64,000 bases of DNA, from the NCBI GenBank assembly GCA_963676345.2, contig CAXXTS010000002.1, positions 1-64,000 of the forward strand, written 5' to 3'. Both the position numbers and the translations under genes were made by a program. The notes below the pieces were generated by a model. It made no database searches and was not told where the DNA came from. It saw only the letters and a list, made by a program, of their open reading frames with translations. This document shows, one piece after another, positions 44,693-54,453 of this stretch. Position 1 is the first letter of the stretch. The number at the start of each line of letters is the position of its first letter. Source of the stretch: G963665925 sp963676345 (GTDB lineage Bacteria; Bacillota; Clostridia; Peptostreptococcales; Acidaminobacteraceae).

Positions 44693-45785
44693 GACGTTGC
44701 AACCCCTTTCTCCTTAATGCCTCCAAATATATGCCAAACCCAATTAAAATGCCGCCGCCAACCATAAAAAACATGGATTTCGGCATGAAATCATAAAAGG
44801 TATCAAAGTAATACCTTAGAATAACCAGTGCGATAAATGCCACTGCGCCAGCATAGCCTTTTTTAACCAAATAGAGCAAGGTAATAAGCATAAGTATGGT
44901 AAATCCAATAGCAAGGGATTCACCTGCTTTTGGGAATACCCCTTCAAAGGTATCCGCAAAAGTCAATACAAAACCCGAAAATCCTGCCACTGCGAGTCCA
45001 ACCTGTGTCACAATGACCGCACCCCCCTTAAGCCAATCTGGCTTAAGCATATAGATAACCCCCAGTGCGAGCATCAATAGACTCCCATATAAGGCTTCAA
45101 CTTCGATTTTAGCAAACAAGCAGAGTACAAGCAGGGGAATCTGGAGCAAACTCAGCGTCACCGAAAATCCTGAATTGAAATGATGACGTGTCAGTCGAAC
45201 AGATAAGAAAACACCGGCTGTCAACACTGCAAAATAAGCTGCAAATGCACTGTCTGTCATTCTGTAAGTATCAAATAAAGAAAATGCCGTAGCCATTAAA
45301 ATGGCCTGAAAAAAGTACAGCAACAAGTCATCTTTATCTGAATAGAGCATAATTATTATGCCCGTAGCCCATATTAGAAAATGAAAGGCAACGGGTCTGT
45401 TAAGGTGATAGGTCTGGTCTGTAAGAAAGAGCCCGCCTCCAAAGATGAAAAGGGATATATACCGCATGGCTTTTGCAGTTTTCGGATAGCCAACATCTAG
45501 TTTAAGCCCTGTTAGATACACAGCGGTTATGCCAAAGGTAATAATAAACAGACGCATGTTTGGACTCAGATAGGACCAGTTACCAGCAATATATGTCAAG
45601 ATGCCCAGACCCACAAGTACTGCGCCCACAACCGAAACAATTCGGGTTAGATTGATACCAGCACGCACCTCATACGCATCCATCATTTGACTTCTTTGTT
45701 CATTTGAAATAATGCCTTCTTTTTCAAATTGCCGCATTTGACCTGCGATGGCCTCTTTATAGTGCTTGGTTACATGAAATTTCAT
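44685..45785 (-). CDS. DUF2157 multi-spanning membrane protein
   Basis: About 366 residues from the ATG at 45785 (GGAGGGTCACC upstream). A soluble N-terminal helical part (about 1-50) is followed by roughly ten hydrophobic segments. VVGAVLVGLGILTYIAGNW is the family's typical first helix. Function unknown; paired with the GDYXXLXY gene. Confidence 0.82.
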   Translation of the reverse strand: MKFHVTKHYKEAIAGQMRQFEKEGIISNEQRSQMMDAYEVRAGINLTRIVSVVGAVLVGLGILTYIAGNWSYLSPNMRLFIITFGITAVYLTGLKLDVGYPKTAKAMRYISLFIFGGGLFLTDQTYHLNRPVAFHFLIWATGIIIMLYSDKDDLLLYFFQAILMATAFSLFDTYRMTDSAFAAYFAVLTAGVFLSVRLTRHHFNSGFSVTLSLLQIPLLVLCLFAKIEVEALYGSLLMLALGVIYMLKPDWLKGGAVIVTQVGLAVAGFSGFVLTFADTFEGVFPKAGESLAIGFTILMLITLLYLVKKGYAGAVAFIALVILRYYFDTFYDFMPKSMFFMVGGGILIGFGIYLEALRRKGLQRLE

Positions 45786-46018
45786 GGTGACCCTCCTTAT
45801 ACAAGTGCACCTCATTCTTATAAAAAGCGTAACACAGACAGATTAAAAAAGTCTTATTTTTGCTTTACAAATCACATAAGTTTAATGTTCTTAACCTATG
45901 TGTCCTTTTCTTTTTATACCCGCTGGTGAAAAAACACTACAAAGAAGTGTGTGGGATTCTTCAATTGGTCCTATCGCTTATTATTCCTAATGCTCAACTT
46001 TGTTTTTTCGCGAAAAGT

Positions 46019-46045
46019 AGCGCTGCATAAAATACCTGCAGCGCT
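46019..46045 (-). terminator. Terminator of gltB
   Basis: AGCGCTGCA / TGCAGCGCT perfect stem followed on the minus strand by ACTTTTCGCG, 39 bp after the gltB stop. Confidence 0.7.
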
Positions 46046-46084
46046 TTAAAAGAGGAATCATACTCAAATGAGTAGTATGAGCAT

Positions 46085-49000
46085 TTAATTTTTTGGATAT
46101 ACTTTTCTGAAGAAGTTCTTATATTTGCTGAAATCAGCAACAAGGGTCTGCGCCCACGGACTCTCCGTCTTTTCAACATGCTTGTTGAGCATATCCAAAA
46201 TGGTGTCAAAATCTTTGTTTTCAAGTACTTCTATCAAATCAACATGTGTTGTATTTAGATTTTCTGTCAAGGTATTGTCAAGGTCTAGAACGTATGCACA
46301 TCCACCAGTCATCCCGGCAGCGAAATTCTGGCCTACTGAGTTCAAAATAAGTACTGTACCGCCTGTCATGTACTCGCAGCCATGGTTTCCAACGCCTTCA
46401 ACAACTGCACTCGCACCTGAGTTACGAACTGCAAATCTCTGTCCTGCGCGCCCTGCAATATAAGCTTCACCGCTTGTTGCACCATAAAGTGTTGTATTCC
46501 CTACAATAGCGTTCTTCTGAGTTGCATACCCTTCAACGGTTTTTGGTCGAATTGAGATTACAGCACCACTCAGACCTTTACCCATATAGTCATTACATTC
46601 GCCTTGTAGTAGCATACTGATACCCTTTGTCGCAAATGCAGCAAAACTTTGTCCTGCCGACCCATTCGCAACGATGTCCAGGGTAGCTTCTTTGCCATTT
46701 TTCACAAGGTAACCACTTGTCATCGTTCCAAAACTACGGTCTGTATTCTTAATATCCACCTCAACCTTGTACTTCTTACCCTTCGGTCTCGCTTCAATTT
46801 TCTCAATAATGCTGAGGTCAAGAACGTTCTTAATCTTATGGGCTTGGTTTTCAACCTTTCTGCCCCAAATGCGTTTTGGCAGAACGGGCTTATGCAGGAT
46901 TGGCCCAAAATCAAAATACGCTGCATAGCCATCAATGTTGTCTTGCGCTTTTAGAAGGTCGACACGTCCAATCATCTCGTCCATTGTCGCAAAACCCAGT
47001 GCAGCCATATGTTCACGAACCTCGCCAGCAATACAGCGCATAAGGTTAATCAAGTGTTCTGGCTTACCGACAAACTGCTTTCTTTTATCTATGAGCTGTG
47101 TCGCAATGCCAACCGGGCAGCTGCCCTTATGGCACTGTCGACACATTTTACAACCAACAGCAAGCATGGCCAAGGTACCGAATCCAAATTCTTCTGCACC
47201 TAAAAGCGCTGCAATAACAACGTCTTTTCCATTTCTAAGCTTGCCGTCAACTTGAAGGCGTACACGTTTTCTCAGGTCATTGAGAAGCAGTGTCTGCTGT
47301 GCTTCAGCAAGACCCAGTTCCCATGGCAGACCAACGTATTTCATTGAGCTTACAGGTGAAGCACCTGTACCCCCATCTGAGCCGCTAATTTTTATAGCGT
47401 CTGCATAGGCTTTTGCAACACCCGCTGCAACCGTTCCAACACCGTGAGCAGCGACCAGTTTAACACCAACACGCGCCTCAGGATTAACATTTTTCATGTC
47501 AAAAATCAGTTGCGCCAAATCTTCAATTGAATAAATATCATGATGTGGCGGCGGAGAAATCAAATCGCGGCCCGGTTGTGCATAGCGTATTTCAGCAATG
47601 GACTGTGTCACTTTTGAACCTGGAAGGTGTCCACCTTCACCAGGCTTGGCCCCTTGTGCCATTTTTATCTGTATTTCATCACAATTTACAAGATACTCTG
47701 CTGTGACACCAAATCGACCAGATGCAATCTGTTTTACAGCACTGCAGCTATGATTGCCATCCTTTGGCATCTTATAGCGGCGTGGATCTTCACCACCCTC
47801 ACCGGAGTTGCTTGTCGCACCCAGACGATTCATGGCAATGGCTATCGTCTCGTGAGCCTCTCGACTCAGAGAACCAAATGACATACCAGAGATTGTAAAG
47901 CGCTTTACAATGTCATCTACGCTTTCAACCTGATCAAGTGGAATGGCACCATCTGATTGCATTTCCAGATAATCTCGAATGGCGATATGCTGCGACCCCG
48001 TCATTTCTGCATAGGTTCTATATACAGCTTCGTCTCCACTTCTACATGCTTCGTGAAGTTTTGAAACAACTTTTGGTGCAAACATTTTTTCATTGCTTTT
48101 CACGCTACTGACCTGAGTCTCTTCGAACGCCATAGCATGACGCTTGAGGACATCTTGTTCAATGCGATTCAGGTCAATCCCGCCAACGCGAGAAGAGGTA
48201 TCTGTAAAGTAAGCGTCAATTACAGACTTGTCGATTCCTACCGCTTCAAAAATTTGAGCGCCATTATAAGATGGGAGTGTAGAAATACCCATTCTTGAAA
48301 TGATTTTCAAAATACCCTCTGCGATGGCTTCCTTGTAATTCTCAAAACCCGTTTGGTCCCCACTAACGGTTGTAAGCATTTCATAAACAATATATGGATT
48401 AATTGCTTTTGCGCCATATCCCACAAGCAGTGCGATATGCATAACATCACGTGCTTCGCCCGTTTCCATAATAATGTCTGTAGCTGTCCTCAGTTTCTTT
48501 CGGATCAAATGATGGTGTACTGCACCCAGCGCCAGCAAACTCGGAATTGGGGCATTGTAATAGTCTACCCCTCTATCGCTGATAACTAGAATATTATGGC
48601 CCATGCGCACAAGATTTTCAGCACGCTCACATAGTTTATCCAGTGCCTTTTTTAACCCATCCTCCTGATCAGTATGGAATAGTGCCGGAATAGTTACTGC
48701 TCTAAAATCTCCGCCATTTAAGTGACGAACATCTTCGAGTTCAGGAGAAGAAAGAATCGGTGATTTGATCATCAGGTACTTGCCATCCACACTCGTTTCC
48801 ACTTCATCAAGCAACCTGCCGTGTGACCCGATAAACTGTCTTAAAGAGACAACCGAGCGCTCTCTAAATGGATCAATTGGCGGATTGGTTACTTGGGCAA
48901 ACCCCTGTCTAAAGTAATCAAACATGAGGTTCGGTTCATCTGAAAGAATCGCCAGTGGTTCATCTACCCCCATAGATCCTATGGGTTCTTTAGCATTCTT

Positions 49001-50464
49001 CGACATATAGTCAAGTACCGTTTTTACTTCTCGACTGGTATATCCGAATGCGGCTTCCTTTATTTTTCGCGTCTCTAATCTAGAACGCTTAATTTCATGG
49101 TTGGCCTTAATGTCGCTCAGTGTCAGTCTATTGCGGTCAACCCACTTGACAAAAGGCTTATCTCCAGCGACCTTTGTTTTAATTTCGGCGTCGGGTACAA
49201 TGCGTCCCTCCACCATATCAAGACATAAGAATTTTCCCGGCTGAAGGGCATCTTTGGTAACAAACGGATCATCTTCAAATTCAACAACACCCGTTTCAGA
49301 GGCAATGACAACTTTTCCAGAAGCGGTCACAGCACACCTTGATGGTCTTAGTCCATTACGGTCTAGCTTAGCAAAAATTTGATCCCCATTTGAACAAATA
49401 AGCGCTGCAGGTCCGTCCCAAGGTTCCATAATACGTGCATGATACTCATAAAATCCACGGACTTCTTCCGCCATTTGTGTATCATTCTGCCATGGCTCAG
49501 GTATGAGCATCATGAGCGTATAGGACATTTCATGTCCGTTAGCAACAAAAAGCTCCATTGCATTATCAAGGGATGCCGAATCACTGCCACCTGGCTCGAT
49601 AATCGGTAATATTTTATGGAAATCTGAACCGAACACACCAGACTTCATGACCCCTTCTCGGGCATTCATCCAGTTGATATTCCCTCTAATGGTATTAATT
49701 TCACCATTATGCGCTAAATATCTAAATGGTTGTGCCAGCTTCCATGACGGGAAGGTATTTGTACTGTAACGCTCATGTACAATTGCCATTGCTGATTCAT
49801 ACCGTTCATTCTGAAGATCAGGATAATAAGCATCTAGCTTGTAGCCTAATATTTGTCCTTTATAAATCAGCGTCTTACTTGAAAGACTACAAATATAGAA
49901 TGCATCTGAATACGGATTGCTTGATTCTCTAATAACATTTTCCGTTCTCTTACGCAGCATGAGCAGTCTACGTTCAAATGTAACAGGATCAAGCCCATTA
50001 CGATCAATAAAGACTTGTGCCACATCTGGTCGTGTTGCACGTGCAGAGTGTCCACATTCAAAAACACTCACTGGAACATCTCTCCACCCTAACATGCCAA
50101 GACCTTCTTCTTGAATCATATCTTCAAGAACACCTTCACAGTATAAACGCGCTTGTGGAACACGTGGTAAAAATACCATACCGACTGCATATTGCCCACT
50201 TTCAGGAAGAAGAATGCCCTTTTCACTCATTTCGTCCGTAAAAAAACGGTGTGGAATTTGAGTCATAATCCCGGCACCGTCTCCTGTGGTTTCGTCAGAG
50301 CCAACGGCGCCTCTGTGTTTCATGTTTTTAAGTATCGTCATTCCTTTTTCTACAATATCGTGTGTTGCTACCCCTTTTAAATCTGCTACGGCGCCAACAC
50401 CGCAACTGTCTTTTTCTGTAGATGGATCATAAAGCCCCTGTCGAACTGGTCCAGTATCACTCAT
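46085..50464 (-). CDS. gltB: Glutamate synthase large subunit, without gltD
   Basis: 1459 residues. A 20-residue propeptide precedes the catalytic Cys21 of the glutaminase domain (EKDSCGVGAVADL). The FMN-binding synthase domain, the 3Fe-4S motif (CRQCHKGSCPVGIAT) and the C-terminal beta-helix region are all present. The enzyme moves the glutamine amide to 2-oxoglutarate. Usually a small subunit (gltD, NADPH-FAD) accompanies it; here a terminator follows at once and none is nearby, so it may use ferredoxin or a distant partner. AGGAGGTTG precedes the ATG. Confidence 0.95.
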   Translation of the reverse strand: MSDTGPVRQGLYDPSTEKDSCGVGAVADLKGVATHDIVEKGMTILKNMKHRGAVGSDETTGDGAGIMTQIPHRFFTDEMSEKGILLPESGQYAVGMVFLPRVPQARLYCEGVLEDMIQEEGLGMLGWRDVPVSVFECGHSARATRPDVAQVFIDRNGLDPVTFERRLLMLRKRTENVIRESSNPYSDAFYICSLSSKTLIYKGQILGYKLDAYYPDLQNERYESAMAIVHERYSTNTFPSWKLAQPFRYLAHNGEINTIRGNINWMNAREGVMKSGVFGSDFHKILPIIEPGGSDSASLDNAMELFVANGHEMSYTLMMLIPEPWQNDTQMAEEVRGFYEYHARIMEPWDGPAALICSNGDQIFAKLDRNGLRPSRCAVTASGKVVIASETGVVEFEDDPFVTKDALQPGKFLCLDMVEGRIVPDAEIKTKVAGDKPFVKWVDRNRLTLSDIKANHEIKRSRLETRKIKEAAFGYTSREVKTVLDYMSKNAKEPIGSMGVDEPLAILSDEPNLMFDYFRQGFAQVTNPPIDPFRERSVVSLRQFIGSHGRLLDEVETSVDGKYLMIKSPILSSPELEDVRHLNGGDFRAVTIPALFHTDQEDGLKKALDKLCERAENLVRMGHNILVISDRGVDYYNAPIPSLLALGAVHHHLIRKKLRTATDIIMETGEARDVMHIALLVGYGAKAINPYIVYEMLTTVSGDQTGFENYKEAIAEGILKIISRMGISTLPSYNGAQIFEAVGIDKSVIDAYFTDTSSRVGGIDLNRIEQDVLKRHAMAFEETQVSSVKSNEKMFAPKVVSKLHEACRSGDEAVYRTYAEMTGSQHIAIRDYLEMQSDGAIPLDQVESVDDIVKRFTISGMSFGSLSREAHETIAIAMNRLGATSNSGEGGEDPRRYKMPKDGNHSCSAVKQIASGRFGVTAEYLVNCDEIQIKMAQGAKPGEGGHLPGSKVTQSIAEIRYAQPGRDLISPPPHHDIYSIEDLAQLIFDMKNVNPEARVGVKLVAAHGVGTVAAGVAKAYADAIKISGSDGGTGASPVSSMKYVGLPWELGLAEAQQTLLLNDLRKRVRLQVDGKLRNGKDVVIAALLGAEEFGFGTLAMLAVGCKMCRQCHKGSCPVGIATQLIDKRKQFVGKPEHLINLMRCIAGEVREHMAALGFATMDEMIGRVDLLKAQDNIDGYAAYFDFGPILHKPVLPKRIWGRKVENQAHKIKNVLDLSIIEKIEARPKGKKYKVEVDIKNTDRSFGTMTSGYLVKNGKEATLDIVANGSAGQSFAAFATKGISMLLQGECNDYMGKGLSGAVISIRPKTVEGYATQKNAIVGNTTLYGATSGEAYIAGRAGQRFAVRNSGASAVVEGVGNHGCEYMTGGTVLILNSVGQNFAAGMTGGCAYVLDLDNTLTENLNTTHVDLIEVLENKDFDTILDMLNKHVEKTESPWAQTLVADFSKYKNFFRKVYPKN

Positions 50465-50568
50465 TTCACAACCTCCTATTGCATGTATATATCTCTACTC
50501 TCTCATATTATAGAATTTTCTGATAATATTGATGAAAATTATAGCACGTGTAATTTGACGATTCAATA

Positions 50569-50602
50569 GGCAAACGTTTCCTATATTCCGGCAAGCGTTT
50601 TC
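50569..50602. promoter_or_regulatory. Two direct repeats before gltB, cre-like
   Basis: GGCAAACGTTTCC (50569-50581) and GGCAAGCGTTTTC (50590-50602), 21 bp centre to centre, that is two helical turns. Both resemble catabolite (CcpA) sites around a central CG; assignment weak. The rest of 50465-50831 is AT-rich with ATGCAT-type repeats and no gene. Confidence 0.4.
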
Positions 50603-50831
50603 TTTATTTTTGAGTATATTACCTACCTATATTTAGGCAGACGATATATTTTATTGCATGTAAATCACAACGCATACAATCCTAAAACATGATGATATGT
50701 ATACAATCATTCCGGCATTTTGCATTATTTTATATACACGCTTGCATTAAATGCATATACATATGCATATTCAATATGTTTATGCACAATCCGTTTTCAA
50801 AGGCACTCCTATACATGATATACTTATGGGT

Positions 50832-51935
50832 ATGAAAATATTACTTATAGAACCCTACTTTACAGGATCACATAAAATGTGGGCCGAAGACTATCAAAAA
50901 TATTCGCAGCATGATATCGAACTGATGACCCTTCCAGGAAGACACTGGAAGTGGCGGATGCATGGCGGTGCAATCGAATTGGCTGATGCCGCAAATACAA
51001 AACTCAAATGCGGTTACCGACCTGACCTGATTCTCATTAGCGACATGGTGGACCTTTCGACTTTTAAAGCCTTGTTAGGTGCTGATATTCCCATAGCCCT
51101 ATACTTCCATGAAAATCAGCTTTCTTACCCCTACTCCAATCAGGACACAGACAGCAAAAGAACTCGGGATTTTCACTACGGATTTATTAACTACACTTCT
51201 GCACTCGTCGCAGAACGTGTCTTTTTTAACTCAAAGGCACAAATGAATGCTTTTTTTAGAGCACTCACTGCCCTTTTGAAAGTTATGCCTGATTTTAAAG
51301 GTCTAGAAAAAATCTCTACATTAAAAGAAAAGACTTCCGTACTCCCTCTGGGTATTCGTCTTGAAAAATTCAAAGAAGGTGATGACGCTATAGCGAACTC
51401 TACGCCTCTTGTTCTATGGACACACAGGTGGGAATACGACAAGAACCCAGAAGAATTTTTCGAAGCCTTGTATAGTCTATCTGATCAAAATATTGATTTT
51501 AATGTTGCAATTCTAGGCGCTTCAGGTAAACATGCACCCAAAGTGTTCGCTGAAGCGCGTCAGAGGCTTGGAGAACGTGTGGTTGCATTTGGAAAACCGA
51601 CAACACGAGACGCCTACCTGAAGTGGCTGAGCAAGGGGACGCTACTCCCAGTTACTTCCAATCACGAAACCTTTGGTGTCAGCTTAATAGAAGCTGTTTA
51701 TAACGGCGTGACCCCCCTGCTACCAAATCGCCTTTCATATCCGGAGCTTATTTCGCCTAGTCAATTTCCAGATTTGTACTACCAAGACCATGCTGATTTA
51801 GTTAGGAAGCTAAAGCGCTACCTTCAAAACACAGATTATAGCCCTAATCCTGCTCTTGAAACATGCGTTTCAAAATACGACTGGTCCAACCTCGGCCCGG
51901 TTTATGATAAGGCTTTAGAATCTGTCATAAAATAG
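50832..51935 (+). CDS. tRNA-queuosine mannosyltransferase-like glycosyltransferase (GTDC1/DUF3524)
   Basis: About 367 residues from the ATG at 50832 (an ATG two codons earlier is possible; no strong ribosome site). The N-terminal stretch ILLIEPYFTGSHKMWAEDY and LTLPGRHWKWRMHG match the DUF3524 domain of GTDC1/QTMAN enzymes. A GT-B C-terminal half with VTSNHETFGVSLIEAVYNG (nucleotide-sugar Glu motif) follows. Eukaryotic members mannosylate queuosine in tRNA-Asp; bacterial ones are less known. No queuosine gene is in the window. Confidence 0.8.
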   Translation: MKILLIEPYFTGSHKMWAEDYQKYSQHDIELMTLPGRHWKWRMHGGAIELADAANTKLKCGYRPDLILISDMVDLSTFKALLGADIPIALYFHENQLSYPYSNQDTDSKRTRDFHYGFINYTSALVAERVFFNSKAQMNAFFRALTALLKVMPDFKGLEKISTLKEKTSVLPLGIRLEKFKEGDDAIANSTPLVLWTHRWEYDKNPEEFFEALYSLSDQNIDFNVAILGASGKHAPKVFAEARQRLGERVVAFGKPTTRDAYLKWLSKGTLLPVTSNHETFGVSLIEAVYNGVTPLLPNRLSYPELISPSQFPDLYYQDHADLVRKLKRYLQNTDYSPNPALETCVSKYDWSNLGPVYDKALESVIK

Positions 51936-51940
51936 AAAAA

Positions 51941-52026
51941 CCCGTATTTTACATATACAATCTGATCGTAAATGTTAGGTTATGGTCTAACATTTATAAT
52001 CAGATTATACATCTGTAAAATACGGG
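51941..52026. terminator. Long bidirectional terminator
   Basis: CCCGTATTTTACA / TGTAAAATACGGG outer stem with inner ATCTGAT / ATCAGAT and AATGTTAG / CTAACATT stems, between the convergent glycosyltransferase and rsgA genes. Confidence 0.88.
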
Positions 52027-52032
52027 ATTTTA

Positions 52033-53046
52033 TTATCTTCTTTTTCGCTTGCTCTTATAGCGGTCCTTGCCCTTTTTCTTCCAGTAAGCGTCCATTTCGC
52101 GGTGCATTTTTTTGTAATTTTCAAGACGACTGGCTTCAAGATTACCCTCTTCAATTGCACCCAGCACCGCACACCCTGGTTCAGAACCATGACTGCAATT
52201 CTTAAATTTACAGGACTCAGCCAGTGCCTGAATATCAGAAAAGGCATTATCCAGACCAACAAAATCATCTATCAATTGAATCTCTCTGACACCCGGCATG
52301 TCAACTAACAAAACGCCCGATGGAGTGTACAGAATTTCGCGATGGGTAGTCGTATGCCGCCCTTTGTCATCTGCACGAATAGCTTTTGTCTGCATAACAG
52401 CTTGTCCAAGGAGTCCATTAATCAGGGTTGACTTCCCCACACCCGATGCACCGATAAAAGCATAGGTCCGCCCACTTCGAAGGGTCTTTTGAAGGCTTTC
52501 GTATCCATTCTCACCGTTATTCACCATGACTACACAAGTCCCATGGAAGCGGCTTTGTAGCTGATCAACAAGACGAAGCGGCTCCCTCGCCAAATCAGAT
52601 TTGGTGAGTATAATGAGGACATCGGCTCCGCTGCCGCGAGCTATTGTCACAAATCTCTCAACGCGACTTAAATTCATGTCGCGATTTGCTGATGTGCATA
52701 TACAAATCGTATCGACATTAGAAGCCATCCGCTGTGCCTTTAATGCGGTTCCAGCTTCTTTGCGCATAAGACAACTTTTACGAGGGAGTCGCTTTGTAAT
52801 TAGGGTTTGCCCATCTCCTTCATGTTTTTTAACGAGCACCCAGTCTCCCACACAGAGAGTATCGGATTCACTTTCAAGTTCTTTTCTCAAGCGTCCTGAG
52901 GGGACACCCATTACAGACCCGAATTCATTTGCCAAGGTGTACCAACCATTCCCATCTCGTATAATTCGCATTAGGGTGCCATCATGATTCGATGCACACT
53001 CGGCAATTTGAGGGGAAATCCATCCCCATTTCATATTCATTTTCAT
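52033..53046 (-). CDS. rsgA: Ribosome biogenesis GTPase RsgA
   Basis: 337 residues. An N-terminal OB fold is followed by the circularly permuted GTPase order: TKSD (G4), FIGASGVGKST (G1), DMPGVRE (G3), then the zinc motif CKFKNCSHGSEPGC and a very basic tail (KKKGKDRYKSKRKRR). It matures the 30S subunit. It is longer than many Firmicute RsgA (~290-300 residues), with the extra length at both ends. AAGGAG precedes the ATG. Upstream lies a strong promoter with a 14-codon ORF and a terminator, so it may be attenuated. Confidence 0.92.
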   Translation of the reverse strand: MKMNMKWGWISPQIAECASNHDGTLMRIIRDGNGWYTLANEFGSVMGVPSGRLRKELESESDTLCVGDWVLVKKHEGDGQTLITKRLPRKSCLMRKEAGTALKAQRMASNVDTICICTSANRDMNLSRVERFVTIARGSGADVLIILTKSDLAREPLRLVDQLQSRFHGTCVVMVNNGENGYESLQKTLRSGRTYAFIGASGVGKSTLINGLLGQAVMQTKAIRADDKGRHTTTHREILYTPSGVLLVDMPGVREIQLIDDFVGLDNAFSDIQALAESCKFKNCSHGSEPGCAVLGAIEEGNLEASRLENYKKMHREMDAYWKKKGKDRYKSKRKRR

Positions 53047-53107
53047 TTACATTCTCCTTAGAATCTTAACAAACAGTGCCGTGTAATATTACACCATTTT
53101 GTGGACA

Positions 53108-53136
53108 CAAAAAAACTGATGCGTCACCACATCAGT
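53108..53136 (-). terminator. Terminator in the rsgA leader
   Basis: ACTGATG / CATCAGT stem (53115-53121 with 53130-53136) followed on the minus strand by a T7 run, 60 bp before the rsgA ATG. Confidence 0.82.
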
Positions 53137-53173
53137 CGAGTTACGTGTTAAGACTCAAGTCGAATACGTATTA

Positions 53174-53218
53174 CTACATTGATGAAGTGGCCGCGCATAT
53201 CATTATCATCTTTTTCAT
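53174..53218 (-). CDS. 14-codon leader ORF upstream of rsgA
   Basis: Minus-strand ATG at 53218 preceded by AAAGGAGTGGTCACT, a good ribosome site. It codes for MKKMIMICAATSSM and stops at TAG; five of 14 residues are Met or Ile at the front. A terminator follows 40 bp later. It could be a leader peptide that couples rsgA to translation status, or a free small peptide. No similarity is claimed. Confidence 0.5.
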   Translation of the reverse strand: MKKMIMICAATSSM

Positions 53219-53271
53219 AGTGACCACTCCTTTCAAATATCGTTCATAACATTAAAATAATTTACTCGTTC

Positions 53272-53300
53272 ATTATATTTTAACGAAATGTACTTGTCAA
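53272..53300 (-). promoter_or_regulatory. Consensus sigma-A promoter of the rsgA leader
   Basis: Minus strand TTGACA (53295-53300), exactly 17 bp, TATAAT (53272-53277), a perfect match to the consensus. Confidence 0.85.
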
Positions 53301-53313
53301 CTCATTTTTTCCA

Positions 53314-54204
53314 TTAAATCATAAAGGCTTCAATTAACTCTGGGCCTCTAATAATTTTCTTACTTATAAACAAGGCACCCTTTGCATCAGGTCTAATCCG
53401 CCAGTCAACCAGCATAATTTTCCCACCGCTAATTTCAAGCCCTGTAATACAGCGTGGGTGAATACAACACCCATCATTAAAGTAAGGCACCTCACCGGGA
53501 TTTGGAAACTTTGGTCTGTGTGTATGCCCGCAAACCAGTATAACGCCATGTCTTCGAATAAAGCTTTCAAAATTCTTTTCAATTTTATGGCGTTTAACTC
53601 TATTTTTAGCCGGACTGGCAGGATTTCTAAATCCTATGACATGCATCACCCTCCAGAAGTATCGCATCCACGTCATTGACACTTTCCATAATTGATCATT
53701 GAGCATATCGCCTTGATGACCATGTACAACAAATATTTTTTGTCCTGTTTCCTTGTAGGTCAGCATTAAACTTTCATCAATTTCTATACCTGGAAAGAGT
53801 TCACCTCTTTGTTCGAGATACTCATCATAATACTCAAATAAATTATCTTCTACATACGTCTGGTTTTTAAAATGCATATTGTGATTGCCATACAACATTC
53901 TTAGTCTGCCTGAAAAATGAAACTTTTGCAGCAGCCAGTATACATCGCTGTGTGCACTTCTAATATGCTCAAACTTGGAATGTTCCCACAACTCATCCCC
54001 ATCACCGACTTCCACATAAGTATAACCTTCATTGTAATAGTGGTTCAGCGCATGGTAATATATGTTCTGATTGTGAGCAAATTCATCTGAGATACTATTG
54101 TCTCCACGATGGACATCACTCATAAATACAAATTTAGACGTATCGTCAATTTCAATTTCCCTAGCGTGCCCATAAGCCTCCATCAGTCGGCCATCTGTAT
54201 TCAT
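53314..54204 (-). CDS. Metallophosphoesterase (calcineurin-like)
   Basis: 296 residues with the metal motifs in order: SDVHRGD (Asp30, His32), VGDGDELWE, YGNHN, VVHGHQGD and GHTHRPKF. The layout resembles LpxH-like or UDP-diacylglucosamine-type phosphoesterases, but lipid A is not expected here, so the substrate is unknown. GGGAGGGG precedes the ATG. It follows a small unknown gene by 21 bp and probably shares its transcript. Confidence 0.85.
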   Translation of the reverse strand: MNTDGRLMEAYGHAREIEIDDTSKFVFMSDVHRGDNSISDEFAHNQNIYYHALNHYYNEGYTYVEVGDGDELWEHSKFEHIRSAHSDVYWLLQKFHFSGRLRMLYGNHNMHFKNQTYVEDNLFEYYDEYLEQRGELFPGIEIDESLMLTYKETGQKIFVVHGHQGDMLNDQLWKVSMTWMRYFWRVMHVIGFRNPASPAKNRVKRHKIEKNFESFIRRHGVILVCGHTHRPKFPNPGEVPYFNDGCCIHPRCITGLEISGGKIMLVDWRIRPDAKGALFISKKIIRGPELIEAFMI

Positions 54205-54225
54205 GGCAACCCCTCCCGAGTTCCA

Positions 54226-54453
54226 TTATGACTGTTCTACACATCTGAACATCTCTTCTTCAGATGCAATCTGTGCCCGTATAGCTGCCAAGAGCAGTGC
54301 AGACTCTGTTTGCCCTCTACAGTTTAGAATGCTTTGCATTTGACGCCTTGAAAACACATGCGGGTCACAGAGGTTTATGCCCTGTTCAGCTTCAACCATT
54401 TTAAGCAGCATTTTGTGATTGATAATTTTGTTAAGCAGCTCTCTTTGATCCAA
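54226..54453 (-). CDS. Small helical hypothetical protein
   Basis: About 75 residues from a TTG at 54453, nine bases after AAAGGAG; an earlier TTG at 54462 touches that site. Charged and amphipathic (RELLNKIINHKMLLKM), with two Cys (NLCDPH, ILNCRG) and no membrane helix. Not recognised. Precedes the phosphoesterase gene. Confidence 0.55.
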   Translation of the reverse strand: MDQRELLNKIINHKMLLKMVEAEQGINLCDPHVFSRRQMQSILNCRGQTESALLLAAIRAQIASEEEMFRCVEQS

